From: Trinickia caryophylli
GTDB lineage: Bacteria > Pseudomonadota > Gammaproteobacteria > Burkholderiales > Burkholderiaceae
Assembly (NCBI RefSeq): GCF_034424545.1
Contig: NZ_CP139970.1
Location: 2,790,001 to 2,854,000 of the forward strand
Reading direction: 5' to 3'
DNA: 64,000 nucleotides
The notes below the pieces were generated by a model. It made no database searches and was not told the DNA's origin. It saw only the letters and a list, made by a program, of their open reading frames with translations. A program made the position numbers and the translations under genes. This document shows positions 9,097-19,173 of the stretch, piece by piece (the first letter of the stretch is position 1; each line of letters begins with the position of its first letter).

Positions 9097-12000
9097 ATGA
9101 CCTCCTTTTTCTCGAAACGGCTCTTCATCAATCTGGCCGTGGTTGCAGCCGCTGTCGGCGCCAACGCGTTCGTGGCCTATACGCAGATTCGCAGCGAGCG
9201 GGCGACGAACGAGCGCATCTTGCGCTCGATGAACGTGAAGCACGACCTCGATACTTATCGGTCGCTGCTCGGCATCGAACTGGCGGCGCTTGGCCGCTTC
9301 GAGGCGTCGGGCACGCCCGTGCCCGGCGAGCTCGGCATGCACCATCAAGCCACACTCGCTCAGGCAAAAGCGCGTCTGCGGGCGGAGATCGGGCGCGATG
9401 CCGGGGGCGTGCAGATGCTCGAGAGCGTGTTGGCGGCCACGAGCGGAATCGAGGTCGACGCCCGGACGGCGCTCGAACGTGCGTCGAGTTCGGCTCAGGA
9501 CGGTTCGCGGGCGTGGGCCGCGTCGGCCTATGCGCAGCTCGGCTCCCGGCTCAACCGTGTCGATGAAATGCTCGCCGCGATGCGGGTGCGGGAAGACGAG
9601 GCACTCGAGGCGTCGCTCGCCGCTTCGTCCCGTTCGACCCGTTTCGCCACGCTGCTGCTCGTCGTCACGATGGTGGCCGGTTGCGCGCTGCTCATCTACA
9701 CGTTTGGCGCTCGCGAGAGCGCCGCGCGCGCCAAGCTGCGGGTCGCGCGTGCGATGCGCCGCAGCGACGAGCGTTTCCGCGAGTTGTTCGATGCGCACCC
9801 GGTGCCGATGTGGATCTACGATCGGGAGACGCTGCGTTTTCTGGCGGTCAATGCCGCCGCGGTCGAGCAGTACGGTTACAGCGAGGCCGAACTGCTGGCG
9901 ATGACGATTCGCGAAATCCATCCGCCCGACGAGCTTGCGCGGCTCGATTCGTATCTGGGCCGCAGCCCGGCGGTGCCGCGCCGTGGGCGCGTCATGGCCG
10001 GCGTCTGGCGCCATCAGCGGCGCGACGGCTCGCAGCTGAGCGCCGACATCTCGAACCACGCGCTGAGCTTCATGGGCCGCCCGGCCATGTTCGTGCTGGC
10101 CGACGACGTGACCGATCAGATCAACGCGGAAGCCGAAGCGCAGCGCTCGAACCAGATGCTCGAGACGGTCATAGACAACATTCCCCAGCGCATTTTCTGG
10201 AAGGATCGCGAGTCGCGCTATCTGGGCTGCAACATGGCCTTCGCGCGAGACGCGGGGCTTTCCTATACCGAGCAGGTCATCGGGAAGTCGGACGACGAGA
10301 TGCCCTGGAAAGCCGTGGCCGATGACTTGCGACGTGCCGACCGCGAAGTGATTGCGACCGGCGTGCCGAAGATGAACTACGAATTCGACGTACTCATCGA
10401 TGGTATGCACCGCGCCGGCGTGACGAGCAAGATCCCGCTTACCGATGGCGACGGCACCGTCATAGGCGTGCTCGGCTCGTATATGGACATTACCGAGCGC
10501 AAGCGTTCGGACCTCGCGCTACGCCTGCAGAGTCGGGCGCTCGACGCCAGCGTCAACGCAATCCTCATCACGGGCAAAGGGGAGGCCGGTGACGTCATCG
10601 AATACGTCAATCCCGCTTTCAAGCGGATCACCGGCTACGATCCAGCCGAAGTGATCGGGCGCGATTGCCGGTTTCTGCAGCGTGACGATCGCGACCAGGA
10701 GGGGCTCGCCGCGATCCGCGAGGCGCTTGCCGCCGACCGCGAAGTCAGCGCTGTATTGCGCAACTACCGCAAGGACGGCGCGCTCTTCTGGAACCAGCTT
10801 TACATCGCACCGGTACCGGATCCCGATGGCAAGACCACCCATCATATCGGCGTCATCAACGATGTGACGGAGTTGATCCGCTACCAGGAGCAGCTCGAGT
10901 ACCAGGCGAACTACGATGCGCTGACTCGGCTGCCGAATCGCCTGCTGCTGCGCGAGCGCCTGCAGCAGGCGATCATGCGCGACGCGAACCTCGCCGTGGT
11001 GTTCCTCGATCTCGACGGCTTCAAGAACGTGAACGACAGCCTCGGCCACAGTGTCGGCGACCGGCTGCTTGCGGTCATCGCCGAGCGTCTTGCCCGCTGC
11101 GCCCGCGCGGGCGATACCGTGGCCCGCCACGGCGGCGACGAGTTCGTGATCGTGCTCACCGACGTCGTGGAGAAAGAGGCGCTGACCGCCTGGATGGAGC
11201 GTGCCCGCGTCGCGATTTCCGAGCCCGTGATGCTCGACGGCACCGAGCTCTACGTGGGCTGCAGCATGGGCGCAAGCCTTTATCCCCAGGACGGGGACGA
11301 CGTCGAAACGCTGCTCAAGAAGGCCGACCTCGCCATGTATCGCGCGAAGGACATGGGCCGCAACACGTACCAGTTCTATCAGCCCGAGATGAACACGAGC
11401 GTCGGCGCGCGGCTGAGCCTCGAGCAGCGGCTGCGCCGCGCACTGCGCGACGGCGAGTTTTTGCTGCACTATCAGCCGCAAGTCGAGATCGGGACCGGCC
11501 GCATCGTCGGCATGGAGGCGCTCGTGCGCTGGCACGACCCCGACGTGGGGCTCGTGCCTCCTTCGGCGTTCATTCCGGTGGCGGAGGAAAGCGGACTCAT
11601 CGGCCCGCTCTCGGAGTGGGTGCTGCGCGAGGCCTGCCGCCAGAACAAGGCGTGGCAGGACGACGGCCTGCCGTGCGCCCGCGTGTCGGTGAACCTCTCG
11701 GCGCGCCAGTTCCAGCAGCGCGACATCGCCAAGCTCGTGATGTCGATTCTCGAGGAGACGGGGCTCGAGCCCCGGTATCTCGAGCTCGAGCTCACCGAGA
11801 GCGCGATCATGCGCAATGCCGAGGAGGCCGTCATCATGCTCAACGAACTGCACGCACTCGGCATCGGGCTCGCAATCGACGATTTCGGCACCGGCTATTC
11901 GAGCCTGAGCTATCTGAAACGCTTCCCCGTCGACCGGCTCAAGATCGACCGCTCGTTCGTCTCCGACATCGGGGCGTCGAACGACGACGAGACCATCACC

Positions 12001-12198
12001 TCGGCGATCATCGCGCTTGCGCATTCGCTCGAGCTGCAGGTGATCGCCGAAGGCGTCGAAACGGCCGCGCAGCTCGCTTTTCTGAGGGAGCGCGCCTGCC
12101 ATGAGATGCAGGGCTATTTCTTTGCGCGGCCGCTGCCTCAGGAAGCGATTCCCCATCTGCTGCAGCGCCCCGCCGAGGGCATCCGGCTCGACGCCTGA
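9097..12198 (+). CDS. Membrane-anchored PAS/LOV-like GGDEF-EAL cyclic-di-GMP signalling protein
   Basis: 1033-residue bifunctional protein. Order: membrane segment at about residues 8-28, periplasmic stretch, second membrane segment at about 184-206, three PAS domains (about 226-340, 350-465 and 475-590), diguanylate cyclase with an intact GGDEF at 679-683, then a phosphodiesterase with EAL at 807-809 and DDFGTGYSSLSYLK. Both output domains keep their signature residues, so either activity is possible. The third PAS has a LOV-type core, GRDCRFLQ with Cys524, followed by NYRKDGALFWNQL, suggesting a flavin-binding blue-light sensor. The conserved late Gln of LOV domains is replaced (GVIND). No operon partner; the next gene converges. 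Confidence 0.93.
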   Translation: MTSFFSKRLFINLAVVAAAVGANAFVAYTQIRSERATNERILRSMNVKHDLDTYRSLLGIELAALGRFEASGTPVPGELGMHHQATLAQAKARLRAEIGRDAGGVQMLESVLAATSGIEVDARTALERASSSAQDGSRAWAASAYAQLGSRLNRVDEMLAAMRVREDEALEASLAASSRSTRFATLLLVVTMVAGCALLIYTFGARESAARAKLRVARAMRRSDERFRELFDAHPVPMWIYDRETLRFLAVNAAAVEQYGYSEAELLAMTIREIHPPDELARLDSYLGRSPAVPRRGRVMAGVWRHQRRDGSQLSADISNHALSFMGRPAMFVLADDVTDQINAEAEAQRSNQMLETVIDNIPQRIFWKDRESRYLGCNMAFARDAGLSYTEQVIGKSDDEMPWKAVADDLRRADREVIATGVPKMNYEFDVLIDGMHRAGVTSKIPLTDGDGTVIGVLGSYMDITERKRSDLALRLQSRALDASVNAILITGKGEAGDVIEYVNPAFKRITGYDPAEVIGRDCRFLQRDDRDQEGLAAIREALAADREVSAVLRNYRKDGALFWNQLYIAPVPDPDGKTTHHIGVINDVTELIRYQEQLEYQANYDALTRLPNRLLLRERLQQAIMRDANLAVVFLDLDGFKNVNDSLGHSVGDRLLAVIAERLARCARAGDTVARHGGDEFVIVLTDVVEKEALTAWMERARVAISEPVMLDGTELYVGCSMGASLYPQDGDDVETLLKKADLAMYRAKDMGRNTYQFYQPEMNTSVGARLSLEQRLRRALRDGEFLLHYQPQVEIGTGRIVGMEALVRWHDPDVGLVPPSAFIPVAEESGLIGPLSEWVLREACRQNKAWQDDGLPCARVSVNLSARQFQQRDIAKLVMSILEETGLEPRYLELELTESAIMRNAEEAVIMLNELHALGIGLAIDDFGTGYSSLSYLKRFPVDRLKIDRSFVSDIGASNDDETITSAIIALAHSLELQVIAEGVETAAQLAFLRERACHEMQGYFFARPLPQEAIPHLLQRPAEGIRLDA

Positions 12199-12230
12199 CG
12201 AATCGCCCCCGCGCGGCGCGCGTGGGCCGC

Positions 12231-12623
12231 TCAGGCGACGTCGGGCAGCTTGCGCGGGCGGCGATCGTGATCGGTGGCAACGTACGTGAGCGTTGCCTCG
12301 GTCACCTTCACGACCTCCTCCGAGAGACTCATGCGCTGCGCGTAAACCTCGACGTCGACCGTGACCGACGTATTGCCGGTCTTGATGATCGTGGCGTAGA
12401 AGCTCAGCAGATCGCCAACGAACACCGGCTGCTTGAACACGAACGAGTTGACGGCGATGGTCGCGACCCGGCCGTTCGCGCGGCGGCTTGCCGGGATCGA
12501 GCCGGCGATGTCGACCTGCGCCATGATCCAGCCGCCGAAGACGTCGCCATGGACATTCGCGTCCCTGGGCTGGGGAACGACGCGCAGCGTGCAGGGTTTT
12601 TGGGGGAGCAGCGGGGAGGTCAT
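12231..12623 (-). CDS. Acyl-CoA thioesterase (YciA-type hotdog fold)
   Basis: 130-residue single hotdog-domain thioesterase that hydrolyses acyl-CoA to free acid and CoA. The motif DANVHGDVFGGWIMAQVD contains the catalytic-loop Asp and the GG helix cap typical of YciA. It converges with the GGDEF-EAL gene (32-bp gap) and starts about 210 bp from the ABC exporter gene on the opposite strand. No regulatory element is evident in that 210-bp spacer. Confidence 0.9.
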   Translation of the reverse strand: MTSPLLPQKPCTLRVVPQPRDANVHGDVFGGWIMAQVDIAGSIPASRRANGRVATIAVNSFVFKQPVFVGDLLSFYATIIKTGNTSVTVDVEVYAQRMSLSEEVVKVTEATLTYVATDHDRRPRKLPDVA

Positions 12624-12832
12624 AAGGAGTCCTTAGCGTGGGCAGCGGAAGCGGGCTATGCAATGCCGGCCTCGGCGAGGGCCGGCCGGTTCTGCGACAA
12701 TATCGGAGCGTTGAAATTGTACGGGTAAAGCCCGAGCGGTGCGCGGCGCTACGGGGGGCATTGCGCCACCCCGTTCGAGCCGTGGCATCGCCCGCGTTGT
12801 GCCTGCTCCCCACAGCCTGCCCGATCTGCTCC

Positions 12833-14719
12833 ATGCGCCGCTACAGTGCCTCGAGCGAGCCTGCTCCGCCGTCGAACGGCCCGCGCCGCGACTGGCGGAC
12901 CATCCGCTCGCTGCTGCCTTATCTCGCCAGCTACAAGGGGCGCGTTGCCCTCGCGCTGACCTGCCTCATCGGCGCCAAGGTCGCGAACCTCGGCGTGCCC
13001 GTGATCTTGAAGCGCATCGTCGATGGGCTCGCGCCGATGCATCAGCTCACCGCGCTCGGGCGTGCCGAGCACGCGCCGGCGATCGTGCTCGCGAGCGGCA
13101 TGGGCCTGCTCGTCGTCGCCTATGCGCTCGTGCGGCTTTCCACGTCGCTTTTCACCGAACTGCGCGAAATCTTCTTCTCCAAGGTGACGGAAAGCGCGGT
13201 GCGCGAGCTGGCGCTGAAGGTGTTCCGCCATCTGCACGCGCTCTCGCTGCGGTTTCACCTCGAACGCCAGACGGGCGGCATGTCCCGCGATATCGAGCGC
13301 GGCACGCGCGGCATTCAGCAGTTGATTTCGTATTCGCTCTACAGCATCTTGCCGACGCTCGTCGAGGTGGGGCTCGTGCTCGGCTTTTTCGTGGTCCGCT
13401 ACGAGGCGTACTACGCGCTCGTGGCGCTGATCGCGCTCGTCGTCTACATCGTCTTCACGGTCAAGGTAACCGAATGGCGCACGCATTTGCGCCGGACGAT
13501 GAACGAACTCGATTCGAGGGCGAATTCCCGGGCGATCGACTCGCTGCTCAACTACGAGACGGTCAAGTATTTCGGCAACGAAGCCTGGGAGACCGAGCGA
13601 TACGACGAGAATCTGAAGCGCTTTCGCGCCGCCGCGATCAAGTCGCAGAACTCGCTGTCGCTGCTCAACTTCGGCCAGCAGGCGATCATCGGCACGGGGC
13701 TCGTCTTCATTCTGTGGCGGGCCACCTCGGGTGTGATGGCGGGCCGGCTCACGCTCGGCGACCTCGTGCTCATCAACACCTTCATGCTGCAGCTTTATAT
13801 CCCGCTCAATTTTCTCGGCGTCATCTATCGGGAGCTCAAGCAGGCCTTGACCGACATGGACCGGATGTTCACGTTGCTCGGCGCCGCGCGCGAAATCGCC
13901 GACGCGCCGGGTGCGCCCGCTCTCGCCATACGCGGTGCGCGCGTTTCGTTCGACCGTGTGTCGTTCGCCTACGAGCCGTCGCGGCCCATCCTGCATGACG
14001 TCAGCTTCACGATCGAGGCCGGCACGACGACGGCCGTGGTGGGCGCGAGCGGTTCGGGCAAGTCGACACTCGCCCGGCTGCTCTTTCGCTTCTACGATCT
14101 CGATCGCGCGACGGGCGGCACGATCACGATCGACGGGCAGGACATCCGCGACGTGACGCAGGACTCGCTGCGGCGCGCCATCGGCATCGTGCCGCAGGAC
14201 ACCGTGCTCTTCAACGATACGATCTACTACAACATCGCCTACGGACGGCCCGCGGCCACGCGCGAGGAAGTGGTCGCCGCCGCGCGCGCCGCCCATATCC
14301 ACGAGTTCGTCGAAGGATTGCCGAAGGGCTATGAGACCCCGGTCGGCGAGCGCGGACTCAAGCTGTCGGGCGGCGAGAAGCAGCGCGTGGCCATCGCGCG
14401 CACGCTGCTCAAGAATCCGCCGATCCTGGTCTTCGACGAGGCGACGTCCGCACTCGACTCGCACTCGGAGCGGGCGATCCAGGGGGAACTGGATCAGATC
14501 GCCGAAGGCCGCACGACGCTCGTCATCGCGCACCGGCTGTCGACGATCGTGCACGCGCACCAGATCATCGTCATGGATCGAGGGCGCATCGTCGAGCGCG
14601 GCACCCATGCGCAACTGCTCGCGGCGGGGGGCGCGTTCGCGCAGATGTGGGCGCTGCAACAGCGCGCGGCACGCGAAGCGCCCGCGGAGCCGGTGCCCGT
14701 GAACGGTCAGGCGCGCTGA
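12833..14719 (+). CDS. Atm1-type ABC transporter, fused membrane and ATPase domains
   Basis: Half-transporter of 628 residues. The N-terminal six-helix exporter domain (about 20-330) contains the segment FRHLHALSLRFHLERQTGG, typical of the Atm1/ABCB7/HMT1 group that exports glutathione-sulfur or metal conjugates. The C-terminal ATPase has Walker A GASGSGKST, signature LSGGEKQR and Walker B ILVFDEATSALD. I chose ATG 12833 (MRRYSASSEP) over the open frame back to 12638, whose extra residues look like untranslated leader; no strong ribosome site decides this. It converges with murU. Substrate is inferred from the subfamily. Confidence 0.9.
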   Translation: MRRYSASSEPAPPSNGPRRDWRTIRSLLPYLASYKGRVALALTCLIGAKVANLGVPVILKRIVDGLAPMHQLTALGRAEHAPAIVLASGMGLLVVAYALVRLSTSLFTELREIFFSKVTESAVRELALKVFRHLHALSLRFHLERQTGGMSRDIERGTRGIQQLISYSLYSILPTLVEVGLVLGFFVVRYEAYYALVALIALVVYIVFTVKVTEWRTHLRRTMNELDSRANSRAIDSLLNYETVKYFGNEAWETERYDENLKRFRAAAIKSQNSLSLLNFGQQAIIGTGLVFILWRATSGVMAGRLTLGDLVLINTFMLQLYIPLNFLGVIYRELKQALTDMDRMFTLLGAAREIADAPGAPALAIRGARVSFDRVSFAYEPSRPILHDVSFTIEAGTTTAVVGASGSGKSTLARLLFRFYDLDRATGGTITIDGQDIRDVTQDSLRRAIGIVPQDTVLFNDTIYYNIAYGRPAATREEVVAAARAAHIHEFVEGLPKGYETPVGERGLKLSGGEKQRVAIARTLLKNPPILVFDEATSALDSHSERAIQGELDQIAEGRTTLVIAHRLSTIVHAHQIIVMDRGRIVERGTHAQLLAAGGAFAQMWALQQRAAREAPAEPVPVNGQAR

Positions 14720-14757
14720 TCGTGCCGTCCGCGCAGCGCTGCGGTGCGCCGCCGCGG

Positions 14758-15480
14758 TTACCGGGCCGCGCCGCTTGCCAGGCGTGCATCGAGCGCGCGC
14801 AGTTGCTCGGGCGTGCCGACGTTCTCCCAAGCGCCGTCGTACAGCTCGCCGCTCGCCCGGCCCGCGGCGATCGTTTCGCGGTAATAAGGCGTGAGCGCCC
14901 GGCGCTCGCCCGGCTGCAGGCCGCGAAACATTCTCGTGTCGTACAGTCCGATGTTGCCGAACGTATAGCGGGGCGTGCCCTGGAGCGCGAGCTGGCCGCC
15001 CACGAGGGCGAAGTCCCCCTCCGCGTGAAACGGCGGGTTGGGGACCATGACGAGGTGCATGCCGGGCTCGCTCATGCAGGCGAGCCGTTGCGCCGGCTGC
15101 ACGAGCCGCGCATAGTCGAACGCGCAATGGATGTCCCCGCTCACGGCCGCGAACACGGTGCCGTGCCCGGCCTCTTCGAGAAGCGGCAATGCCTGCGCGA
15201 TGCCGCCCGCCGTCTCGAGCGCATCGCCCTCGGCCGAGTAGGCGATCGATACACCCCAGCGCGAGCCGTCGCCGAGCGCCGCCTCGAGCTGGCCCCCGAG
15301 CCACGCATGATTGATCACGATCGAGCGCAGCCCCGCGGCGGCGAGCCGCTCGATCTGCCAGACGATGAGCGGCTTGCCGCCCACCTCGAGCAGCGGCTTC
15401 GGGCGCGCGTCGGTGAGCGGGCGCATTCTTTCGCCGCGGCCGGCCGCGAAGATCATCGCTTTTTGAAGCGCGAACGTCAT
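14758..15480 (-). CDS. murU: N-acetylmuramate 1-phosphate uridylyltransferase MurU
   Basis: Converts MurNAc-1-phosphate and UTP to UDP-MurNAc in the peptidoglycan recycling route that bypasses de novo UDP-MurNAc synthesis, which in Pseudomonas affects fosfomycin tolerance. The 240-residue nucleotidyltransferase has the signature AAGRGERMRPLTDARPKPLL and AVSGDIHCAFDY. It follows amgK after 13 bp on the same strand, the arrangement known from Pseudomonas putida, beside lptD. Mannose-1-phosphate guanylyltransferase-like annotation is common for this family but the amgK partner argues for MurU. Confidence 0.87.
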   Translation of the reverse strand: MTFALQKAMIFAAGRGERMRPLTDARPKPLLEVGGKPLIVWQIERLAAAGLRSIVINHAWLGGQLEAALGDGSRWGVSIAYSAEGDALETAGGIAQALPLLEEAGHGTVFAAVSGDIHCAFDYARLVQPAQRLACMSEPGMHLVMVPNPPFHAEGDFALVGGQLALQGTPRYTFGNIGLYDTRMFRGLQPGERRALTPYYRETIAAGRASGELYDGAWENVGTPEQLRALDARLASGAAR

Positions 15481-15493
15481 CGTGCGCCAGTCC

Positions 15494-16531
15494 TCAAAAC
15501 GTGTAGCCGACGTCGACGGAGTGCCCGTCGAGTTCGTCGACGAGCCGCGCGAACGGGGCGAGCGGCCGGTAGCGTCGCGCGACCTTGCGCACGTAGCCGA
15601 CGAAGCGCGGCAGATCGTCGAGATAGCGCGGCTTGCCGTCCCGGTAATTGAGCCGCGCGAAAAGCCCGAGCACCTTGATGTGCCGCTGCAGCCCCATCCA
15701 TTCGATTTGCCGATAGAACTCGCCGAAATCCGCGTCGACAGGCAGTCCGGCTTTCTTTGCGCGCTCCCAGTAGTAGGCGAAGCAGTCGAGTTCGAATTCC
15801 TCGTCCCAACTCAGGAAGGCGTCGCGCAGCAGCGAGGCGACGTCATACGTGATCGGCCCGTGGACCGCGTCCTGGAAGTCGAGCACGCCCGGGTTCGGCT
15901 CGCAGATCATCAGGTTGCGCGGCATGAAATCGCGCAGCATGTACACCTGCGGCTGTGCGCGCGCGCTCGCGATCAGGAGCGCCCAGGTGCGATCGAGCAC
16001 GCCGCGGGCCGGCTCGTCGAGGGGCCGGTTCAAATGCCGCCCGATGTACCACTCCGGCATCAGCTCCATTTCGCGGCGCATGAAGGCTTCGTCGAACGGC
16101 GGCAGCACGCCTTCGCGCGAACTCAGCTGCCAGCGGATCAGCGTGTCGAGAGCGTCGCGGAAAAGCGGCCGGGCAGCCTGCGGATCGGTCGGGTCGAGGG
16201 CATGGATATACGGCTTCGTGCCGAGATCCGTCACCAGCATGAAGCCTTCCTCGAGATCGCATTCGAGCACGCGCGGCGCATGGATGCCTGCCGTGGCCAG
16301 CATGCCGGCGATATCGGCGAACTCGCGGCACTTCTCGGGCGGCGGCGCATCGACGGCGATGAGCGTCGCGCCGTGCCCGGCCGCGCTCGAGAGCCGGAAA
16401 TAGCGGCGAAAACTGGCGTCCGCGGAAGCGGGAGCAAGCGTGGCGAGATCGAGCGCGTAGTGCGCCTCGTGCTTACGCAGCCATGAGGCCAGCGCGTCGA
16501 GCCGGGCGTCTGCGGGGAGGATATTCGTCAT
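15494..16531 (-). CDS. amgK: Anomeric MurNAc/GlcNAc kinase AmgK (APH-fold)
   Basis: Phosphorylates MurNAc and GlcNAc at the anomeric position, feeding MurU. The 345 residues have an aminoglycoside-phosphotransferase fold: the Brenner-like motif LRDFMPRNLMICEPNPGVLD and the metal-binding sequence LDFQDAVHGPITYDVASLL. Start ATG 16531 follows GGTGG. The gene is divergent from lptD with only 195 bp between starts. Often mislabelled as aminoglycoside phosphotransferase; the murU partner and lptD context make AmgK the better call. Confidence 0.87.
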   Translation of the reverse strand: MTNILPADARLDALASWLRKHEAHYALDLATLAPASADASFRRYFRLSSAAGHGATLIAVDAPPPEKCREFADIAGMLATAGIHAPRVLECDLEEGFMLVTDLGTKPYIHALDPTDPQAARPLFRDALDTLIRWQLSSREGVLPPFDEAFMRREMELMPEWYIGRHLNRPLDEPARGVLDRTWALLIASARAQPQVYMLRDFMPRNLMICEPNPGVLDFQDAVHGPITYDVASLLRDAFLSWDEEFELDCFAYYWERAKKAGLPVDADFGEFYRQIEWMGLQRHIKVLGLFARLNYRDGKPRYLDDLPRFVGYVRKVARRYRPLAPFARLVDELDGHSVDVGYTF

Positions 16532-16558
16532 GGTGGAGGGGGGTAAAACGTCTTGCCA

Positions 16559-16564
16559 TATAAT
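16559..16564 (+). promoter_or_regulatory. Candidate -10 box upstream of lptD
   Basis: A perfect TATAAT sits in the amgK-lptD divergent spacer, about 160 bp before the chosen lptD start. No clear TTGACA-like box lies 16-18 bp upstream, so this is only a candidate. Read on the other strand the same AT block gives TATTAT, which could serve amgK. Confidence 0.35.
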
Positions 16565-16726
16565 ACCCGACGACTTTTTGTGTTGCGCCCCGTGTCGGCC
16601 TTCGCACGGTCCCGTCGACCGCCGTCATCGCGTGCGCCGCGCGTGACGGGACCGCCACTTTTCGAGGGCGGTGCGAGTGCCCGCGCGCGCGCCGTGCCTG
16701 CCCATTGGGCCTTCGCCAATCGATAC

Positions 16727-19093
16727 ATGCCGCCCAGACAGCTTTTTCGAACGAATTCCTCCGGCGATTCCCCGCCGCGCCTGCGACGCCTCGCAGCGGC
16801 ATTGATTGCCGTTCCCGGGCTCGTGCCGTCCGTCTCGCACGCGCAGCTCACGGGTGCTGCCGCCGAGCCGCAGCAGCTCGATGCGCCGTGGGGGCTGCGG
16901 CTCGCGCCACAGATCGAGGAGCATCCGCTCGCGCCCGGCAGCGCACCCTCCACGTTCGTGCTCGGCGAGCATACGAGCGGAACGGCCGAGCGCGACATTG
17001 CCGCCAAGGGCGCGGCGGAGATTCGCCGGAACAATTCGGTGATCAAGGCCGACGCGCTGCATTACGATGAAGACACCGACATGGCCGACGCGTACGGCAA
17101 CGTGCGCATCGCGAGCGGCGGAGCGACCTTCGCCGGCCCGGAGGCCCACCTGCAGGTGGAGTCGAGCCAGGGTTACATGCCGGCGCCGAAATACAAGTTC
17201 ACGCTGCGGGGCGGGTCGGGCAGCGCGAAGCGCGTCCAACTCGTCGACAACGAGCGTTCGGTGTTCACCGACGGCACTTACACCGCCTGCCAGTGCGAAA
17301 CGAACCCGGCGTGGTACATCCGCGGCAGCGAGTTCGATTTCGATACGGGCCGCGACGAAGGTGTCGCACGCAACGGCGTGCTGTTTTTTCAGGGCGTGCC
17401 GATCTTCGCGAGCCCGTGGCTGTCGTTTCCGCTGAGCGGCGAGCGGCGCAGCGGCCTCTTGCCGCCGCTCTTCTCGATGAGTTCGACGAACGGGTTCGAG
17501 TTCTCTCAGCCGTACTATTTCAACATCGCGCCGAATCGCGATCTGACGCTGACGCCCCGGATCATCTCGAAGCGCGGCGTGCAGACGCAGGCCACGTTTC
17601 GTTATCTCGAGCCCACTTTCGCGGGCTCGCTGACCGGCGAATATCTGCCGAACGACGCAATCAAGCACGAGAACCGTTACGCGATCTACTGGCGGCACGA
17701 CCAGCAACTGGGCGCGGGCTTCGGCGCCTACGTGAACTACAACCGGGTATCCGACAATACCTACCCGCAAGACCTGGCCTCCGCCGGCAACCAGTTTCTG
17801 GTCGGCACGCAGATCGTCTATCAGCAGGAGGCGGGCATCACGTACAACCGCGGGCCGTGGTCCGTGCTCGCGCGCGAGCAGCACTGGCAGTCGCTCGACG
17901 AGGCATCGACGCCATACGGGCGCGAGCCGCAGTTGAACGTGAAATACACGAAGTACAACGTCGGCGGGTTCGACTTCGGCGCCGAAACCGACTTTTCGCG
18001 CTTTCGAATCACGACGGACGACGCGACTGAAGGCAACCGGTTCGTCTTCAACCCGTACGTGTCGTACTGGTTCGGCGGCCCCGGCTACTTCGCGGTGCCG
18101 AAAGTGCAGATGCACTTTGCGTCGTACAACCTCACGAACATCGGGTCGACGGCGCCCACAGGGCAGCCGAAGAACTTCACCGAGTCGATCCCGACGTACA
18201 GCTTCGACACCGGTCTCATCTTCGAGCGCTCGATGCGGCTCTTCGGGCGGGACTACATCCAGACGCTCGAGCCGAGGCTCTATTACGTCTATACGCCGTA
18301 TCGCAACCAGATCTTCGCGCCGCTGTTCGATACGGCGGAGTCCGACTTCGGCCTGGCCGAGATTTTCACGCCCAACACGTTCGTCGGCAACGACCGGATC
18401 GCGGACGCAAACCGTGTCACCGCCGGCTTGACGACGCGTTTCATCGACGCCGCGACCGGGGACGAGCGGGCTCGCTTCGTGCTCGCCCAGCAATACTATT
18501 TCCGCGGCCAGCGCGTCGCGCTCGACTCGAGCACCACCGCCTCGTCCGCGAGCCATTCCGACCTCATCGTTGGCGCCTCGGTCAAGCTGGGCGCGGGTTT
18601 CGCTTCGGAAACGGCGTTCCAATATAATGCCGACGAAAACCAGCTCGTCCGCTCGAGCGTCGGCTTCGGATTCAGCCCGGCGGACCGCAAGGTGATCAAC
18701 GTCGCCTACCGCTATACGCGGCGCACAGCCACGCTCGGCGACGTGCCGATCAACCAGTTCCTGATCTCGGCCGAGTGGCCGATCACGCGGCGGCTCTATG
18801 GGGTCGGCCGGTTCAATTACGATATGGCGGGCCACCGTATCGTCGACGGCGTCGTCGGCTTCCAGTACGATGCCGACTGCTGGACGCTCGGCTTCGGTGT
18901 GCAGCGCTACGCGAACGGCGTCACTTCGACCAACCGGTCGAGTTCCGCCACACGGGTGCTCGCGCAGCTTACATTGAAGGGGCTTGCGAACGTCGACAAC
19001 GGGTTGACGGCGGCCTTCATGGCCGGCGTGGCGGGATATTCGCCACCGCCGCCCGCCGAGCCGCCGCTTTCGCGCTTTTCCGACTATGAGTGA
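16727..19093 (+). CDS. lptD: LPS-assembly protein LptD
   Basis: Outer-membrane beta-barrel that inserts lipopolysaccharide into the outer leaflet together with LptE. 788 residues: signal peptide (cleavage after SVSHA, about residue 39), periplasmic OstA-like jellyroll ([20 protein letters not shown]), then the barrel starting near SEFDFDTG. Only three cysteines are visible: two in TACQCETN and one in DADCWTLG; E. coli LptD has four. ATG 16727 is chosen because a signal peptide follows within 40 residues; the frame is open back to 16553 without one. Heads lptD-surA-pdxA-rsmA. Confidence 0.94.
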   Translation: MPPRQLFRTNSSGDSPPRLRRLAAALIAVPGLVPSVSHAQLTGAAAEPQQLDAPWGLRLAPQIEEHPLAPGSAPSTFVLGEHTSGTAERDIAAKGAAEIRRNNSVIKADALHYDEDTDMADAYGNVRIASGGATFAGPEAHLQVESSQGYMPAPKYKFTLRGGSGSAKRVQLVDNERSVFTDGTYTACQCETNPAWYIRGSEFDFDTGRDEGVARNGVLFFQGVPIFASPWLSFPLSGERRSGLLPPLFSMSSTNGFEFSQPYYFNIAPNRDLTLTPRIISKRGVQTQATFRYLEPTFAGSLTGEYLPNDAIKHENRYAIYWRHDQQLGAGFGAYVNYNRVSDNTYPQDLASAGNQFLVGTQIVYQQEAGITYNRGPWSVLAREQHWQSLDEASTPYGREPQLNVKYTKYNVGGFDFGAETDFSRFRITTDDATEGNRFVFNPYVSYWFGGPGYFAVPKVQMHFASYNLTNIGSTAPTGQPKNFTESIPTYSFDTGLIFERSMRLFGRDYIQTLEPRLYYVYTPYRNQIFAPLFDTAESDFGLAEIFTPNTFVGNDRIADANRVTAGLTTRFIDAATGDERARFVLAQQYYFRGQRVALDSSTTASSASHSDLIVGASVKLGAGFASETAFQYNADENQLVRSSVGFGFSPADRKVINVAYRYTRRTATLGDVPINQFLISAEWPITRRLYGVGRFNYDMAGHRIVDGVVGFQYDADCWTLGFGVQRYANGVTSTNRSSSATRVLAQLTLKGLANVDNGLTAAFMAGVAGYSPPPPAEPPLSRFSDYE

Positions 19094-19173
19094 GACGTCG
19101 TCGGCGCGAGAGCAACGGTTCTCGCACAACGGGGCAGGGCACGATTCCGTCGCCCGACATGAATGGAGTAGCT

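Noticed and set aside
12749..15304. 851-residue minus-strand open frame
   Set aside because: Runs across the ABC exporter antisense and part of murU in a different frame; low-complexity Arg/Ala/His composition.
15494..16531. Aminoglycoside resistance phosphotransferase
   Set aside because: The fold is shared, but the murU partner and lptD neighbourhood identify the sugar kinase AmgK.
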